From assembly GCF_020382885.2 (NCBI RefSeq), contig NC_058512.1, forward strand, positions 5,606,802 to 5,670,801: 64,000 bases of DNA, in the 5' to 3' direction. Made by a program: the position numbers and the translations under genes. Each line of letters opens with the position of its first letter. Within the stretch, counting starts at the first letter, position 1. Shown here piece after piece: positions 1 to 16,776 of this stretch. The stretch is from Scatophagus argus. Lineage: Eukaryota; Chordata; Actinopteri; Scatophagidae. The notes beneath the pieces are model-generated. The model was not told where the DNA came from. It did not search any database and saw nothing but the letters and a program-made list of their open reading frames with translations.

Positions 1-909
1 ATTATTAATCAGACACTAATGGTAAGTTAGAGAGACTGGGAAATCCAAGAAGACACAGGACATCACTTTACGAACCCTGAAGACATGACCTGGAACACAC
101 AGCAGGCTTTGTACTTGGTTTGGTGTGTCTATGAATGCATAAGAAAGGAACGAAGAAAAATAGATACACCGAAGCAAACAAAGGGTTGAAAGTATAAGTA
201 CTTTCTGTGGTAGTTAAGTGCAGTGCATTGCTACATCAGTTTACTGTGGAGGCTTGTGGCCGGGGATTACAGCAGGAGTCAAAAGCACCATCTCTGGTGA
301 CTCAGACACACTTTGTCAGAGTTTAAGCTTCATGGTTCGCCGTCATCAGAACATGAGTGGAGTTAAAGTTCAAATCATTTGATCTCTCAATGCTTAAGGT
401 TGCCTTGCTGCTAGGTTTGACATCACTTCTCTGATCATCTCTAAGTAAATTCTGCTGGTGGAGACAAACAGAATAGTCTCAGAAACATTAAAATGTTACG
501 TTTGCTCACTTGACATGGAAGCAGACTTTCTCTTTCGCATCGTAGGTTTGTGTGTTTACAAGAGCAGGTTGCTTCAACAATCAGGTTCTGGGTTACAGAG
601 CATCATTTTTTTAAGTCAGCCTTGACAAGATGTGGCGCAGTCTGTGAGCTAAAGTGATTCTTTCACTTAGCGAGAATATAGATGAGGCTAAAGTTGTTTT
701 TTTTATTTCTTTGACTTATTCAAGTACATATCTGTAGTGAGAGATGCTCGCTTCGCAAGGCCAATGGCTTCTGCACATCTCCTCTCTCTTACATTTAAAC
801 AGAAATTTGTCATTCATAATGCTACAATGACAAGAGCACAAACATTATGACATCATGCTCGTCATAAATGCCTCTGCGTATTTGTTTTTGTCTTTCTGTT
901 GTCGTTCAG
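1..909 (+). other. Intron of the gnaq-like gene
   Basis: This is the intron before the exon that starts at 910, ending in an AG at 908-909. No P-loop exon (GTGESGKS) and no other coding segment was found here, so coding exons 1 and 2 lie beyond the left edge. Confidence 0.7.
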
Positions 910-4537
<3,628 letters not shown>

Positions 4538-5860
4538 AAACAGTGGTGTGTACTGCTGTAATTCAATGGGCTTTGTACAGCTGGCAGTCAGGAGAGCTCT
4601 GCAGTGATTCAGTTTGCCTCACGCTGCTGCTGAACACTTAAATCCAAAACAGGACATTGAGAAGCTACAGAGCATGTCGCCAAATGACTGTACTACTGAT
4701 GTATTTCAAATTTTCCTGTTAGGCTCTTTGAAAATGGATGTCTCCAACTATAATGAAGTGTGTCCTGGCAATTAAAGTGCTGCTTTAGTGAGGAGTCTAT
4801 TATAGCATGCACTCTGAAATTTATAGAGCTCTTTGTGAACGTTTTCAAGCAGTAACAGTAGAAATACACATTGATGGATTGAAGGGAGGGGCTATTTCTA
4901 TGCCCTCAAAAGACTCCGAGGACTTGTAATGTTCTAGGTTTCTCCTTCAGGGAATCTGTGGAAGTGAATGTAGACTTAACTGCAATGCAGCACTTCACAT
5001 CACTAACCCAAGTTGGTCATAGTTTATTTTTTTAAGTTAAAAAACTATTTGAAATACTCTAATCAGTTTGTGTCTTGGCTTAGTGGTTAAATGAGTCATA
5101 ATTAACACTAATGACACACTTACTTTATTTCATGTGTTGACACTGTGCATTTTATGTTCCATATGCGTGTCTCTCACATAGTTGTGTACTATCATTTCAG
5201 CAAGTTCATTTCAAGTTTCACCAAAGTTGGTACACTTTGAATATGTCTGTCATGGCATTATTCAGTCCTAAACCACTTTTTATTAGCACAATATTAATAT
5301 TTTATGCAACTTAACACACACATTTCAAAGGGAATCCTGCTGTTTCAAAGGGAATCCTGCTAGATTCTGCTACACTGGCATTCTTTCAAGTCTTAGTTTG
5401 TTAAAGCTATAGAATTAAGTGATCAGGGACTATGTGATTTGAGTATTTTCCTACCTGAAATAAAAAACAAAAACATTTGCCCCATTATTTATCTGAATGC
5501 ATTTTGTAAATATAACATGGTACAGTATGTTTTCGTCACCTTTAGCTGCATCAGGGTCAGTGTTGTTGAAAGGCTAACTAACTACTGAAGAGGGAACTGT
5601 TGTTAAATAATCTCTGAGGCATTAAACTAGTGCCTTTTTCATCTTAATCATATGCTGTTCAAGGGTATCAAATGCATGAATAAAAAGCTAATGAGAGCGT
5701 ATCCACGGCACTAATGTTTACACGACCCTCTCTTCTTGTTAAAAATAATTACAGCCTAATTTGAAATGGTTTAATTTATGGTTCACTGTCACTGGGATAT
5801 CTTAATGCAGTCTTACTGTTTTGTAATGTAATTGGATAAATAAAAAGACATTTTGCTGTT
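4538..5860 (+). other. 3' untranslated region of the gnaq-like gene with poly(A) signal candidates
   Basis: The sequence after the stop codon is AT-rich and non-coding. AATAAA hexamers occur at 5679-5684 and 5839-5844; either could end the transcript. A short tandem duplication of about 20 bp lies at 5323-5361. I saw no other gene. Confidence 0.5.
5323..5361 (+). repeat. Two-copy tandem repeat, about 20 bp unit
   Basis: The unit 'tttcaaagggaatcctgctg' occurs twice back to back in the putative 3' untranslated region; the second copy lacks its last base or diverges there. It probably arose by replication slippage. Confidence 0.75.
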
Positions 5861-7603
5861 CATTTGTTGCTCAATTTTCCATTCTGTGTGTCGTGTGTTT
5901 ACAAATCAGCTCCAACACTCTGTTGGTTTTGCATTCAAGTGTTTGTCATCTTGGCTGCTCCATCACCTCATCTGGAGCAGTTCTGGTCCTGAAATCCTCC
6001 TCTGTGATACATCCATCTGGCTGGAGCCTGCAGCAGCACTTCTGTTACTGGTCCGTATTGTTGTACACTACACAGGGATATAAAGTGGCAAACAGCCTTT
6101 TTATATTTGGAGGAGGACAAACACTGAGAGTAACGTGGCAGTGGTGCATGGCACCCGTGATGTCCAAGGGTGGATGCAGTGGGTGAGAAGGCTACTGGCT
6201 ACGTTATCTTTGCTGCTCTCTTCCATATTTAATCAGACCCAAATATTCCCTGAGTAAGTGTGGTCATCCACATGGTCTCCTTGGGGCTGTGCAGCCAGCA
6301 CAACAAGAATTTTAAAGTGTGCTGATGACTGCAGTGCCAATGAAAACAGCCACGATCCTGTCGTTGTTTCATTTGTATATTGATGTGAGGGTATTTCTAC
6401 AAAAAAATGCAACAAAAATTAAGGACATGAGTAAATCCTATCATCAAGGTACAGGTGGTAGGCTGTAGAGAACTGCAAGTAAGTTGGGATTTAATTGTTG
6501 AGCTGAAGTTTCATTGCGGACAAGATCCTCATTATCCTAATTTATATATGCTCTATGGTGAGTCTGTTTTAACTTTTTGTTTTAATCTGATGGTTTGGGA
6601 ATCTCAGGCCAAGAATGCATTAACCAGATGAGAGTGACACAGCAAGATGTTGCAGAGTATGCTATCTGACCTGTTTAACAAGCAGGTCTGAATTTCAAAT
6701 TTAGCCTTGTGGCTTGCGGTTCAGATTTTCACTAACAGCTACAAACATTCACTGTGTAGACTGGACACCAATGAAGACTGTTGTTGGACTTCACTCCCAC
6801 AATCCTCTCGCTGTTCTGTATGTCTGTGTGCAGAAAAACCAGTTGCCCTGTGGAGCTAAAATAAAGCTATATAGATATATAAATATAGGTATCACTCTAC
6901 AATACATTAGTTATTTTCATATACAACACAACAACACAACCAGCTGATTAGTTGATGTTATTGGGGTTATCTTTGATTGGGTTTGAGACTTAGCTAAACA
7001 GAAACAATGAAAGTTGGAAAGATAGGAGTAATTGCTAACTGTGGGGTGTAAATGAAAGATCTTTATGGAAGTGCAATAAGAAATTGCTGGAACGCCCCTT
7101 TAACCCTAATTGTTGTGTATGTAAATCAAGACATTTTGACACCTCAGTTGGAAGAGATACCTTCAGGTGCTATAAAACCTTCAAACATCTCATGAGGTTT
7201 GCTTTCTTTTCTTAATTGGAGTGATTAAATTCACATAAACAGAGGTGTTGGTGTATTGCACCTGACTGTCCTACATTGGGTTTTCCCTCCTGCGCTCAAC
7301 CTCATGGGGGGGAAAGAGTTTCAAATTCAGCTGCCCATGGGAGTGTGGAGCTGTAAGCAGATACACAAGAGCCGTCTACATAAACTCACTGCCTTTCTTT
7401 CAGGGACGGCCCATCCGCCCGCCTTCCCTGCACTGCAGGAATGTGGAATGCACCTGAGCTGGATCGTGCATGAGGAAGAATGACTGCTGAAAGTCACCAA
7501 TCCACCTGTTCTGGGACAGAAGTTTGTCTGGCCTGTCCGAGAAAAATCATTATCCATTTATTTTACTGATCCCTGCCAGCTGTTAATTAGTTTTGGTATA
7601 ACA
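5861..7603 (+). other. Spacer between the two G-alpha genes, including the gna14 5' leader
   Basis: No coding exon is recognisable. The last few hundred bases before the ATG at 7604 should hold the promoter and 5' leader of the next gene. A six-codon upstream ORF is visible at 7470-7490. No clear TATA box or CpG-rich block could be assigned. Confidence 0.4.
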
Positions 7604-7868
7604 ATGGAAGATTGCTGCATATCTGAAGAGGAAACGGAGAGAGTCAGGATACACAGAGAAATAGAACGACAACTTCGACGTGATAAAAGAGAGTCTCACC
7701 GGGAGTTGAAGCTGCTGCTTTTAGGTGAGTGCAGTAGAGCTTCACACAATCACTGCGACTGAAAATACAGGGAAAGTAATCATAATAGGTAGCTGTGGAC
7801 TCTGTACTTTATGGTTACAAAAAGAAAAAAAAAATTGGTGGGGAGCCAACCAGGGCGAGGTTGAAAAA

Positions 7869-7920
<52 letters not shown>

Positions 7921-10900
7921 CATATATGGATATATATTTTATATCTTGCATATCTTTTATATCTTTTTGTTCTGTGAAGGCACAAATATAGTCATGAGGT
8001 TATGGTGATTTATCCAATAATTGCTCTCATTTGTCGAAAAGTAGAAACAAAACTGCTGTAGCTGCATTGTGATGGAGCCTTCATGATATTGGATGAGTTT
8101 TAAAAAATGAAAAGCTTCAACTGAGTTACGTGATGTTACTGGAACCTTTTACAATTAGGCTTAAGCTCTGAGCTAAATGCATCAGCGTGCTTTTGTAACT
8201 CAAGCCAGTCTTTCATTCGGCATTTATGTAAGCTTGTTCCTGGCATTCACTGACTTCAATAGAAACTGAACGCTGATAGAACTATAATATTCACCAGCAC
8301 TCTTTTCATTTTTAAATTATCTTTAGCTGTGATCCCTGCTGTCTAAGAACATCTACACTGTTCAGTCCTCTCTGTTCTGCTGCTATTATTTCTGAGCTAA
8401 CCTCAGCTCCCTCAACTCACCCATGGACTTGTCTCTTTTTTGGTGCGCAGTCACCGTATAGACCAAAGCGGCATACCAGTAACACACTTCGCAAAACATC
8501 GTGGCCACTCCTCTTTTTGGGGGAGTAGAAAAGCTTCTATAGTTTGTTAACACAATTTGATTTATGCATTTATTTTTTGTGAATCAAACCTTTGTTCATG
8601 TCTATTTATTATTTTACAACCTGCACTGGTGACACCTGTATAAGTTGGTGTTGATCAGTAGGCTGTCGTGCTCCTTCTGCCTTCCCTCATCCAAGTGAAT
8701 CAGTGAGTTAACACGGTGACCAGATTTTGCTATTGGACTACCAGGTATCGTTAGGCTAGCTGTTGTCCAAGCTGTTCATAGCCAACTGTTTATTCTGGTC
8801 TGGGTTGAGATTTAGTCGGTGACGACTATACTGCTGTACTGTATGACTGTACTCTGGCAGCCTCTCACTCAAACAAGCCATCCATCAGTAGTCACCAGCA
8901 TCATTCAGCTGTTTACCTCAATGACAGTGAACATTCATGTGTCTTATGTGTCTCAGTTCTCATTCTGAAAGCCTTGGTTATTAATGTGGTTTGTAGTTTC
9001 CTATTTAATTTTTGACAATTTGCACTGATGCCAAAATTAAGGTTTACTGTTCTCTGGAGGCTCGTACAAACTCCCCGCTCTCCTTTTGGGATTCTTTTAC
9101 TTTCCAAGCACAACGGGGAACTGGACATCTGGATTATTTACTGTATTTGTTTCGCAACCTGCTACAAGACTGACTACATTTTTGTTTGGCCTTTGCAATT
9201 GGCACTTGAGGACATAATGCTGGTCTTGTCAATAGCTCACCCTGCAGCCGAGAGTTTATGGGAAATGGTATTCAATAAAGACAGCTAAAAATGACAAATG
9301 TTTTAAAACTACAGTAGTAGAAATCATAGGAGGCACACAACACAGTACACTGTTGAGAAAGACTCTTCTCCAAGGCTGTATTGTAGTTTTAATTTGCATA
9401 GATACAAATGTTGATTGGATTTTGGATGAGGTTTATCTTTCTTTAGGGACCAGAACCCAGAAGTTCACACCAGCTCTATATTAGCACATTAACACAAAGC
9501 ACAGCATGTAGTTTTTGTTCACAAAAGTACAGGACTAATTAAATTTTTGACCTGATGATGTTGTGTGTTAGATGGAAAATGAATGGATCATATTCTGAAC
9601 ACCGAATGTGTGTACTAAATTTTATGTTAATCCTCCAAATGTTTATTGGGACATTTCACTAAAAGCCAAAAACGTCGATTTCATCTTGCCACTAGAAGAA
9701 AAAAGTCAGTGGGTTTACTGAACTGTAAAGTACTGAATTGTGTGGGGACAGATGTTGGGTGGGTTTTGGAAGAAAGTGGTTTTCAATGAGAACATGTTAT
9801 CACTTAGGTTTGCAGGTTGTGAGCAACTATAGATTTAATTTTGGAAAGATAAATGAGTGTGATCCAGTTCATTGGGGCTGAGCTGACAAAGCCAGCAAAT
9901 ACAAAAGTATCTGGATCAATAGATAGCAAGGCTTTGGTATGTGTTTTTTGAGTTACTGGTTAGTGTTTACATTCTTCAAATAGCTGGTGAAGCACTGATG
10001 AGCCAGCACTCGATAACCTTTTAGTTCCTCATTCAAATGAAGTTAGACTGCTGCATGCTTTTGTAAGATTTATATTGAGGCTTGATGTACTGTTGCTCGG
10101 TTTTCCAGCAACAAATCTCCAGTAATAATGCTTCACTGTACAAGCCATAGTAGGTCAGTACAAGTCTGTTTGTCTTTTTTTGTTGTTGTTGCTTCTGTCT
10201 GAATTGCAACAATGACAATGATGCGTTAACACCAGTCAAATGAATGAATATTAAAGTTCATAATAATTCAGACATTGGGCCTGTTTTCTCATAGAACCAT
10301 CAAAACAGCCCACTTATAAAAACTTAACTGCTGTTTATGTTGGAAACAATACGTTACACATGAACTTGAGTTAGGCAGTTTTGAGAGTGGAATATCCTCC
10401 TGTAAAGGTCAGTCTAATGGTTAACATTTTTAGGTATTTTAGGCGCTTGGCTCTCAAGGGCACATGGCTGTTGATAGACACATAGACTCATGGACATTTG
10501 GAGAAATAACACGCTTACATACATAATGTTTTTATTGATTTATATTGTTTATGTTATCCTTTCTCTTTTCAGTTTTTTTTTTTAGCTTTGGTCCACACTG
10601 TTCTAATCATTTGATTTGATTTGTTTATATCTGTTTTTATGCTGTGCAGGTGTACTGTTACACCTTCATATTTATATGCTGCTGAACCTAACAAAAATAA
10701 CATTAGCAATGGGGTTTTCTATGGAACCACATGAAAGGTTGGCAGCTTAAGGAAACCAAGTATATGTGCACACACTCATACACCTACTCACATCTGTAGC
10801 TTGAGAAAATAAGTATAATAACCTTTTAGCATCTTATATTTTAATGTTCCTTAAGAATGCTGCCTTTTTAGCTGCTGCTGCTAAAATCCCGTTTATCTAC

Positions 10901-13682
10901 AACTAATCGATGAAGTTAATTTTTTTTTTTAATTTCTCCTATTTATGGCAATGCTTTGATCTTTCTCCATTTCTTATCCTTCGGTCTCATTCATCTTATT
11001 TGCCTAGGGACCGGTGAAAGTGGGAAGAGTACCTTTATCAAACAGATGAGGATCATCCATGGCAACGGATACACTGAAACTGACAGAAAAGGTTTCACTC
11101 GCCTGGTGTTTCAGAACATCATCACAGCCATTCGGGCGCTGATCGAGGCCATGAAGACTCTGCAGATTGACTACATCGATGACCAGAACATTGTGAGAAA
11201 CTGTGCAAGAGACAATACTGATGTGCTATGTAGCATTTCATAAGGTTCAGTGCATCACTGACAAGTTAACAAGACTCTTAAGAAGAGTCTACAGCCATGC
11301 CAGAAGCTCTGCTGGGCTGCACTAAGGCACAGAGGTGCTTTGAGCTAAATGCTAATGTGAGCATGCTAACATTTGCTAATAAGCACTTAGCATACCATAC
11401 ATCTGAGGATTATTGGAATGTAATTTGCTTTGCAGTTCATAAGAACTGGATGAATTAAAATTTTGACTGGAAAAGTCAAGGGATCCTTGTTAAAATTTAC
11501 CCTGTGAAGTACATGCACCAAAGATATTTCACTCAAAACCACAAATGTCAACCTCACTGTGGTGCAAGAAAAACATGGCTGGGGATCTCTTAAGTCATTA
11601 GGTTTTATCATCTAGAGGACATGAATGTCTGTAGGAAACTGCATGGCGACTGATCTAACAGTTGAGATATTTCAGTTGGACCAGTGTGGTGAATGGGGTG
11701 TGGCATCCACAGAGCCACAATGCTAACATGGCTTAAAATGAGCTTCTGCAAACCATTTGTACTTTTTACAGTTTTTGTTGGTTTTCATAAAATCCACCAA
11801 TATCCACCATACGGAGTTCTGTTGCAGTTCTTATCCTCCTAGTGATCTAATAACAGGTCAGTCAAACACTGAAAGATTGTGTTTAGAAAAGTCCCTTGTG
11901 GATGCTTTGTGTGTTTCAGAGCCATGCAGAGAAGATAAGCCAAATAGAGGCAGACCAGGTGTCCATGTTGGAGGCTTGGCAGGCAGACGCTATTAAGAGA
12001 GTGTGGAATGACCACGGTGTTCAAAGGTGCTACGAGCGCAGGAGGGAATTTCAGTTATCCGATTCTGCCAAATAGTAAGTTTTTATTTATTTCGTATCAT
12101 TTAGCCTAAATAAGCCCCAAAGTTTTTCCAGACAACCAAACTTTTGGCACTGTGAAAAAAAGAGAGCTGATTAGTGCTCATGAAGCTTATTAATGTGCAC
12201 ATCACAAGTAGAAATTGCTGTATGTCATCTGGTCAGGTTTGTGACAGGATATTGAACTGGATGAATTGATGTTAACTTTTCAGTTACCTGAGTGACCTGG
12301 ACAGAATCACAGCTGTGTCATACATCCCCACCCTGCAGGACATCTTGAGGGTCAGGGTCCCCACCACGGGTATCATAGAGTATCCATTTGACCTTTCAAA
12401 AGTCCTCTTCAGGTAGAGTGTCGTTATTACCTGCAACAGCAAAAACAATAAGAAAATTGAAAGAAACTGCAAAGATCTGACAAGCTTTCTGATCAAAATA
12501 ACACATGAAAAATTGCATCCATGATTTCGTTCTGGCATCCAGCAGTGCCCTCAGATTTCCCTCAAGGTTATGTGGTTATGTTATGTGTCTCTAGGATGGT
12601 TGATGTGGGTGGTCAGCGTTCAGAGAGGAGGAAATGGATCCACTGTTTTGAGAATGTCACCTCCATCATATTTTTGGCGGCAATCAGCGAGTACGATCAA
12701 GTCCTTTACGAGAGTGAGGATGATGTAAGCTCAAAAGCCTTTCAGTCTCCTCTGATTCAAAATTTGATTATTGATTTCTTGTGTCATGGCTATTCTGTAT
12801 TTGCTCTCAGTAATTATTCCTTAGTCCTTTTATAACTTTTGTCACTTCTTCAGAATCGACTGAGTGAGAGCATCGCCTTGTTCAAGACCATCATCTCATA
12901 CCCTTGGTTCCAAAATTCTTCCATCATCCTCTTCCTGAACAAAACAGACTTGCTAGAGGAGAAAATCACACAGTCTCATTTGGTGACGTACTTCCCAGCC
13001 TATACCGGTAAAGCATATCATCTCTCGTTTTGTTCCTCAAAACCACTTAGTACCTCACTCCCTCCTTCACTCCAGGCCAGGCAGACTGCAGTTGCTAACT
13101 AGATAATGGAAGGTAGTAGCTACAGTCATCAATAGCTACTGCAGAGACTCGAGTAAGCAGCGTTTAGCAGTTACTCTGGTGATATGCTGCCCTCTGTTTG
13201 TTTGGGGTGACCATCGACAGGTTGCAGATTACAAAATAAAATTTTAAAAATAAATGCAGAATATAATCAGCAGATTAATCAACAGTTAAAATAATCATTA
13301 ACTGCAGCATTAATTCTGATCTGAAATCTCTTTATTACTCGCTAAAGAGTAAACCATTGAGTGTCTGTTATATTAGGAGCGGTGAACAGATTTGATTATG
13401 GAGACAGCTCTTATCTTAAGTGATCTCTCAGAATTACATTTCCTCAAAATGCACAGATTCCCTCTTACTTTGACCACTTTGTCCCTCACAGGGCCTCGGT
13501 GTCATGCTGAATCCGCGAAAGATTTCATCTTGAAAATGTACAAGGACCAGCACCGCGAGCACCATAAACCCCTTTACACTCACTTCACCTGCGCCACAGA
13601 CACAGAGAACATCCGGGTTGTGTTCAAAGCCGTCAAAGACACGCTCTTCATCGATAACCTTCATAACTTCAACCTTGAATAA
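7604..13682 (+). CDS. gna14: Gq-class G protein alpha subunit, complete (gna14-like, 354 aa)
   Basis: A complete seven-exon gene: 7604-7724, 11008-11192, 11920-12074, 12284-12412, 12595-12724, 12854-13007 and 13492-13682. Lengths are 121, 185, 155, 129, 130, 154 and 191 nt, and exons 2-7 match the canonical Gq-family pattern. The start is chosen because MEDCC resembles the palmitoylated N-terminus of GNA14 (MAGCC) and is followed by [11 protein letters not shown] and [14 protein letters not shown], the P-loop. Also present are [18 protein letters not shown] and TCAT, so nucleotide binding and hydrolysis look intact. It should couple receptors to phospholipase C-beta. The oddity is the C-terminal helix: it reads [14 protein letters not shown] where relatives read TILQLNL..(F/Y)NLV, so the last residue, which lies in the receptor-contact tail, is Glu instead of Val. 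The gene is tandem to the gnaq-like gene in the same direction, as GNA14 and GNAQ are in human. A gna15-type identity is less likely from the N-terminus and from NFNL. Confidence 0.92.
7725..11007 (+). other. Intron 1 of gna14-like gene
   Basis: A long first intron with donor GTGAGT and acceptor TAG. Apart from the compound microsatellite near its 5' end, nothing coding or structurally recognisable was found. Confidence 0.8.
7864..7926 (+). repeat. Compound microsatellite (A)n(TA)n(GA)n
   Basis: A pure A run is followed by TA dinucleotides and then GA dinucleotides. Such compound tracts often form at the poly(A) tail of a retroposed element, but no body of such an element was recognised upstream. 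Confidence 0.9.
11290..11760 (+). repeat. Interspersed teleost repeat, family A (copy 2)
   Basis: Intron 2 of the gna14-like gene contains the 'gctaatgtgagcatgctaac' block of family A, followed by degraded 'aaccacaaatgtcaacctca' wording. The copy is diverged and non-coding. Confidence 0.45.
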
Positions 13683-14906
13683 AGGGATTGCAGAATGAAG
13701 TGAGGGTTTCACGTTTAAAAGTTGTACAGTCACACCTTGTAACACTTTTATGGACGTTTTATCTGTCATGTGCTGCATTCACAGCTTATTCAAAAACATC
13801 ACACAGGGGTAATTCACATTTATGTCAGCACTGTAAAACACAGTATGTGCCATTTCTTTCACAGTTCATCACAGGAAAGCCGATTTTCTACTGCAATGGG
13901 AGAAAAATGGACAACTGCAATGACAATTAATTATTGTGCTGAACTGTTACAGACGAGTTCGTAATATATAATTACTGCTTGACAAACAATCAGTCAAGGG
14001 TGCAAACTGGTTTGACAAAATCTTATCCATGAAGAATGCAACAGCTCTGGAAGGAGGAAATGAAAGAATGGCCTGCGGGGTGACTACAGTGACTTAGTTT
14101 ATATTCATCCTGATGACTGTATGTGTGCAAGAACAATATTGTCGCCTATGAAACAATTCTTTTTTTCCCCACTTTCACTAACTTTTAGAATATAAATATT
14201 AAAGCCATACGTAATATGTGCTTTTAAGAAAACTGGACTCTGCACCTTTCCTTATCTTTCCTGTCAGTTTGCACAGAATTTTATTTTGACATTAAAAATT
14301 GTTAGAAAAAAAAAGGAAGTTTTTGAACAGAAATGTTTCATCCATCTTATGATATATGACTGCAGCTGCATGGCACTGATTAACTTAAGGCTGTTTTGAG
14401 GCGTGTCTTCTCGGAACTCCAGGCGTGGTCACACTGACTGACATGCTGCGGCAAGCAACCTTTGTACCAGACAGTGGTCAACAATGTGCAAAAGGTCTGC
14501 CATGCTGGTCTCTGTCTTCCTGTCTAACTGTTGGGACTGAACAGTGGTAAGTTAAAAGAGGCATTCATTGACGTGTGGTTAGACGTGTGGAGGGAACAAT
14601 GCCTGTTTCCACACGGAAGGAGAGACTGTCTAGGTACTATTGATTTTATCTGCTTTTGTGGCTATAGTTTGCTTGTTCAAGGGTTGAAAAGTTCAGCACT
14701 AATGCAGAATATAAAGGACACAGTTGAAGTTGCCTTATAGACAGAATTAAGTATTTGCTCTGGATCATTCGCTGCTTTTTTTTCTTTTTCTTTTCTTTTT
14801 TTTTTTTAAATCAGCATGTGACAAAGTATGTGAATATTATCAACACATGAAGCTGTCAGTGTTTTTATTTCTGATTGTTATTGTTCTTTTCTTGAGGAGT
14901 AATAAA
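13683..14906 (+). other. 3' untranslated region of gna14-like gene
   Basis: AT-rich non-coding sequence after the stop codon. The best poly(A) signal candidate is AATAAA at 14901-14906; ATTAAA-type hexamers occur earlier, near 14200 and 14290. Confidence 0.45.
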
Positions 14907-16764
14907 ATGTCATAGCTGCACAGCAAGGCTCATAAACTGTCAAACCACTGCTGTCAGGCATTAATAATAGTCCCACACTTCTCGTGTGGAGTAATAACAT
15001 ATACAGCTATGCATACACACAGAGTTTATCCCCTCCAGATGAGGATAATAATGACACAAATGTACCCTCCTACAGCACCATTCAATTGCACTGCCTGAGG
15101 AAGCCGCTGTGGCAGAGAGCTGCTACAGCAGGTGATCATCCTTATTTGGTAGTGGCCCAGATCATGTGACCACAAAATGGTGGAAGCTGTGAGCTGTTTG
15201 TAAGCTGAGCATCTCCATCGAGAGGCTGGGAGCAGGAAATAGGCAGGGAACTTGGAAGTATATCCATGCTCTGAAACGCACGAGGACAGAAATTCCCAAG
15301 CCCCAGCAGTGGTGAGTAGAAGGATTTTAATCTGCGGAGATAACAAAAGAAGAGTAAAAGGGATATGTTTTTTTCTGACAACCAGAAGACAGGAAGTGAG
15401 GGAGGGGCTGCTGTCATCAGCACTGTGCTGTAGAAGTGGATCTGAGGCAGCCCAGCATCCTCCATGGAGGATGCACATAACAGCTGATGCTGATTTTCTT
15501 ATTCTGCAGTTTAGGAGCATAATGTCATTGTATGTTATCTCTGTTTGCGTGTGTATGCACATACTACATATTTCTGTGAATCGTCATCATGACAGTCATT
15601 TCCACTGTACAGGAAACAACCATTCAGCCTTTTTTTTTTTTTTTTTTTTTTTTTGCTGCTGCAGCTGCTAATGCAATCACATCTTCCTCGTTCCGGGCAG
15701 AGGCTGCCGTGGAGGAACAAGGATGTTTCTTTTTCATGCGAATGAGCACACGTGACACACTGTGAATTTGCATGTCTGCCCAATCTGTGCTCAGGCAAGC
15801 ATGCAGCCATTCGCTTTGAATCAGCACTAGAAAAAGACAGCGAGGAGGGGGAATGAGCTTGTCGTGATGTAATAAGCCCTGTTCCTTCCCCCACTCCTCC
15901 ACTTTGAATGGAAGGATTATTCTCAAGAGAAGATGACCTTTAACCCTCAACATCTTTCTCATTGCCCTCCCACTGCTCTCTTCTGTCCTCTTACTACCTT
16001 ACCACTCTTGTTTTTACCTCTAGGGTTCTCTCATAACTGGAAATCTATCTGTAAAATAGATTAAAATAGGTGTATTGGACAAGTAAATTCAGTACAGGTG
16101 GTATTCACACATGCTGGTCTTTGGGGGCCTCTTGTATCCACACAGGCTGAGAGTTTAAAAAATCGGATTGAGATGCATCAGTCGATGTTGCTACGGATCA
16201 GTGATCACTGGTGGACAAACTATGCAATGATGACACTGTTTCTACAATATCTTACAACCTAGTTTGGCAAATATGTGCTGACATTTCTATCAGCCAACAT
16301 ATACACTGAAACCGATACATTTGCATCTGATTAATTGGTCCAACAATATTTGATGAAGCAAAGATGTAGTATTTTATTCCTGTACTGTAGCTGGACAAGG
16401 TGGAGTTATTTTTTTTAACTATTTTATATTTTAATTATTGCTGGGTGGGTAAATTTGCAAGAATGTGTCATAATTTAGAGGTTAATCATGTGTTTTACAT
16501 GTGAAATTTTAGAGATCAAGATTACAGTCTAAATTAATGAATAAATAAATGCAGTGGACTAAGAAGTAAGAATATTTTTCCCTGAAATACACTGGAGTAC
16601 AGTACTACATGTACTTTGTTACATTCCACTATCGATGGTCAAAAATCAGATAAACCTTCTTGTTTGCAGATCAATGAATGTTACTGAATTAAATGCAAGG
16701 CACCGAACAAGAGGACTGGATTGTTATTTTAGTTTCCACTGACCCTGTGAGTGTCATCTTTCAG
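14907..16764 (+). other. Spacer between gna14-like and prune2-like genes
   Basis: Mostly anonymous sequence with a poly(T) run at 15630-15654. Open frames on both strands around 15026-15962 look random and repeat-driven. No DHH/PPX1 phosphoesterase exon and no large prune2-type exon is present. The segment likely holds the promoter and any non-coding first exon of the prune2-like gene. Confidence 0.5.
15150..15311 (+). promoter_or_regulatory. Candidate promoter/non-coding first exon of prune2-like gene
   Basis: A consensus donor (GTGAGT) begins at 15312, about 1.45 kb before the acceptor at 16763-16764 that precedes the coding start. Just upstream lies an E-box-like element (TCATGTGAC, near 15163-15171). 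The link is inference only; no transcript is visible in sequence. Confidence 0.25.
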
Positions 16765-16776
16765 GTCCTCCTTGGG

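Noticed and set aside
7742-7991. Open frames with poly-Lys/Ile-Tyr repeats
   Set aside because: Translation of the compound (A)n(TA)n(GA)n microsatellite in gna14 intron 1.
15026-15962. Long overlapping open frames on both strands (up to 178 codons) between gna14 and prune2
   Set aside because: They include poly-Lys from the poly(A/T) run, have no family resemblance or splice context, and overlap each other in several frames. This is typical of chance ORFs.
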